Positions 63,373 to 64,000 of a stretch of DNA of 64,000 nucleotides are shown here, one piece after another. The translations under genes and the position numbers were made by a program. The first letter of the stretch is position 1, and every line of letters begins with the position of its first letter. The notes under the pieces are model-generated. The model made no database searches and was not told the origin of the DNA. It was given only the letters and a program-made list of their open reading frames with translations. Source of the DNA: Panorpa germanica. Lineage: Eukaryota; Arthropoda; Insecta; Mecoptera; Panorpidae. The stretch is from NCBI GenBank assembly GCA_963678705.1, contig OY783212.1, positions 10,044,001-10,108,000 of the forward strand, given 5' to 3'.

Positions 63373-63588
63373 GAGCCTTTCAACAAGATCGGCCATTTTA
63401 AAGGTATTTCAATAAGAGGTGATATTTTAAATCAACAGAAAAATACAATAATTTCGTGAAAAGTGATGATATTTTTATTTTAAACTAAAGAACAAACTAT
63501 AAGGTTAGTAATGGAACAAAATATCTGCCAACCGCAGTTGGATGTTGTTAATTCGAAATTTAAAATGACAGCTCTTGTTAAAACACCC
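63373..63588. mobile_element. MITE with 34-bp inverted ends and TATA flanks
   Basis: The left TATAGAGCCTTTCAACAAGA and the right end read on the minus strand, TATAGGGTGTTTTAACAAGA, agree at about three quarters of positions, and both continue into CATTTTAAA. TATA flanks both sides. It is non-coding and about 216 bp. Confidence 0.65.
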
Positions 63589-63689
63589 TATATAAGCAAT
63601 GAACACTACTGTTAACTTTCACTACAAATTGGACAAACTAAGTTTGAAAATACTGATTATTTTGTCTACAATATAATATCATCATTAAC

Positions 63690-63765
63690 TAATTATCATT
63701 GTCCTAAAATTCAAGTCTGATAGTTGTAGTTCGATTCTCGGAGCAGCGTTATATTTTTTGTGCGT
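63690..63765 (+). repeat. tRNA-derived SINE-like fragment, copy B
   Basis: A B-box-like AGTTCGATTCT is followed by TCGGAGCAGCG and TTATATTTT, as in copy A at 4685-4760. The A-box part is poorly kept. Confidence 0.4.
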
Positions 63766-64000
63766 TTTATTTCGTGTACTTGATTGTTTACTTGAAATGT
63801 TTATTTTAGAATAAGTCTAAGCACTTGGTAAATATTGTATATAAATGCTATTAATTTACGCAGTCAATTCAATACTATCTTATTTTATTAATGTTTTAAC
63901 TTATACTTCACAAAATTAGTTATTTGCCTTGAAATTCATCTATAAAATTTATTTAAATACATAATTGCAGACAACACAGTGGATGAGAGCATTGATGGTC

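Noticed and set aside
63961-64000. Possible exon beginning after TTGCAG at the window edge
   Set aside because: Too short to judge. The sequence does not encode the expected NLK continuation (VTDPRDGK) in any frame.

Overview
This is AT-rich insect nuclear DNA. The signs are small spliced exons, a CYP4 cytochrome P450, UBE3B and Nemo-like kinase (NLK/nemo) genes, a copia element with a half-tRNA(iMet) primer site, and many short inverted-repeat transposons. I cannot name the order or species. All calls come from reading the sequence and from remembered family motifs; no database search was made.

Layout: (1) 555-5150, minus strand: a complete nine-exon CYP4-family P450 of 510 codons. All splice phases agree and the catalytic motifs are intact. 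Its second intron carries a 147-bp tandem repeat. (2) 8068-9345, minus strand: a 5'-truncated, decayed CYP4 copy in the same orientation, with a hAT-like transposon end beside its broken edge. (3) 10171-15192, plus strand: a complete 20-exon UBE3B-type HECT ubiquitin ligase of 1063 aa, with an N-terminal IQ motif and catalytic Cys1031. (4) About 16740-17769, plus strand: the promoter/5'UTR region and first coding exon of the Nemo-like kinase. The exon stops inside the kinase glycine-rich loop at a GTGAGT donor. (5) 17770-64000: no further NLK exon was found, so I read this as more than 46 kb of NLK intron 1.

The presumed intron holds a whole-looking, very young copia element (33726-38026, antisense, identical 122-bp LTRs). 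It also holds at least nine short inverted-repeat transposons, a mariner relic with a smaller element nested in it, two LINE 3' ends, a 5S-rRNA-derived sequence, a tRNA-SINE-like fragment and a long inverted pair of a dispersed repeat. Its most interesting feature is a near-ideal recursive splice (ratchet) site at 45251/45252, on the NLK strand about 27.5 kb after exon 1.

The host genes have no obvious joint pathway: xenobiotic or lipid oxidation (P450), ubiquitin transfer (UBE3B) and Wnt/Notch/planar-polarity signalling (NLK). I found no clearly new enzyme system. The best leads are the ratchet site, the excess of TGACGTCA octamers, the paired palindromes near 47.1 kb and a few GC-richer islands inside the intron.
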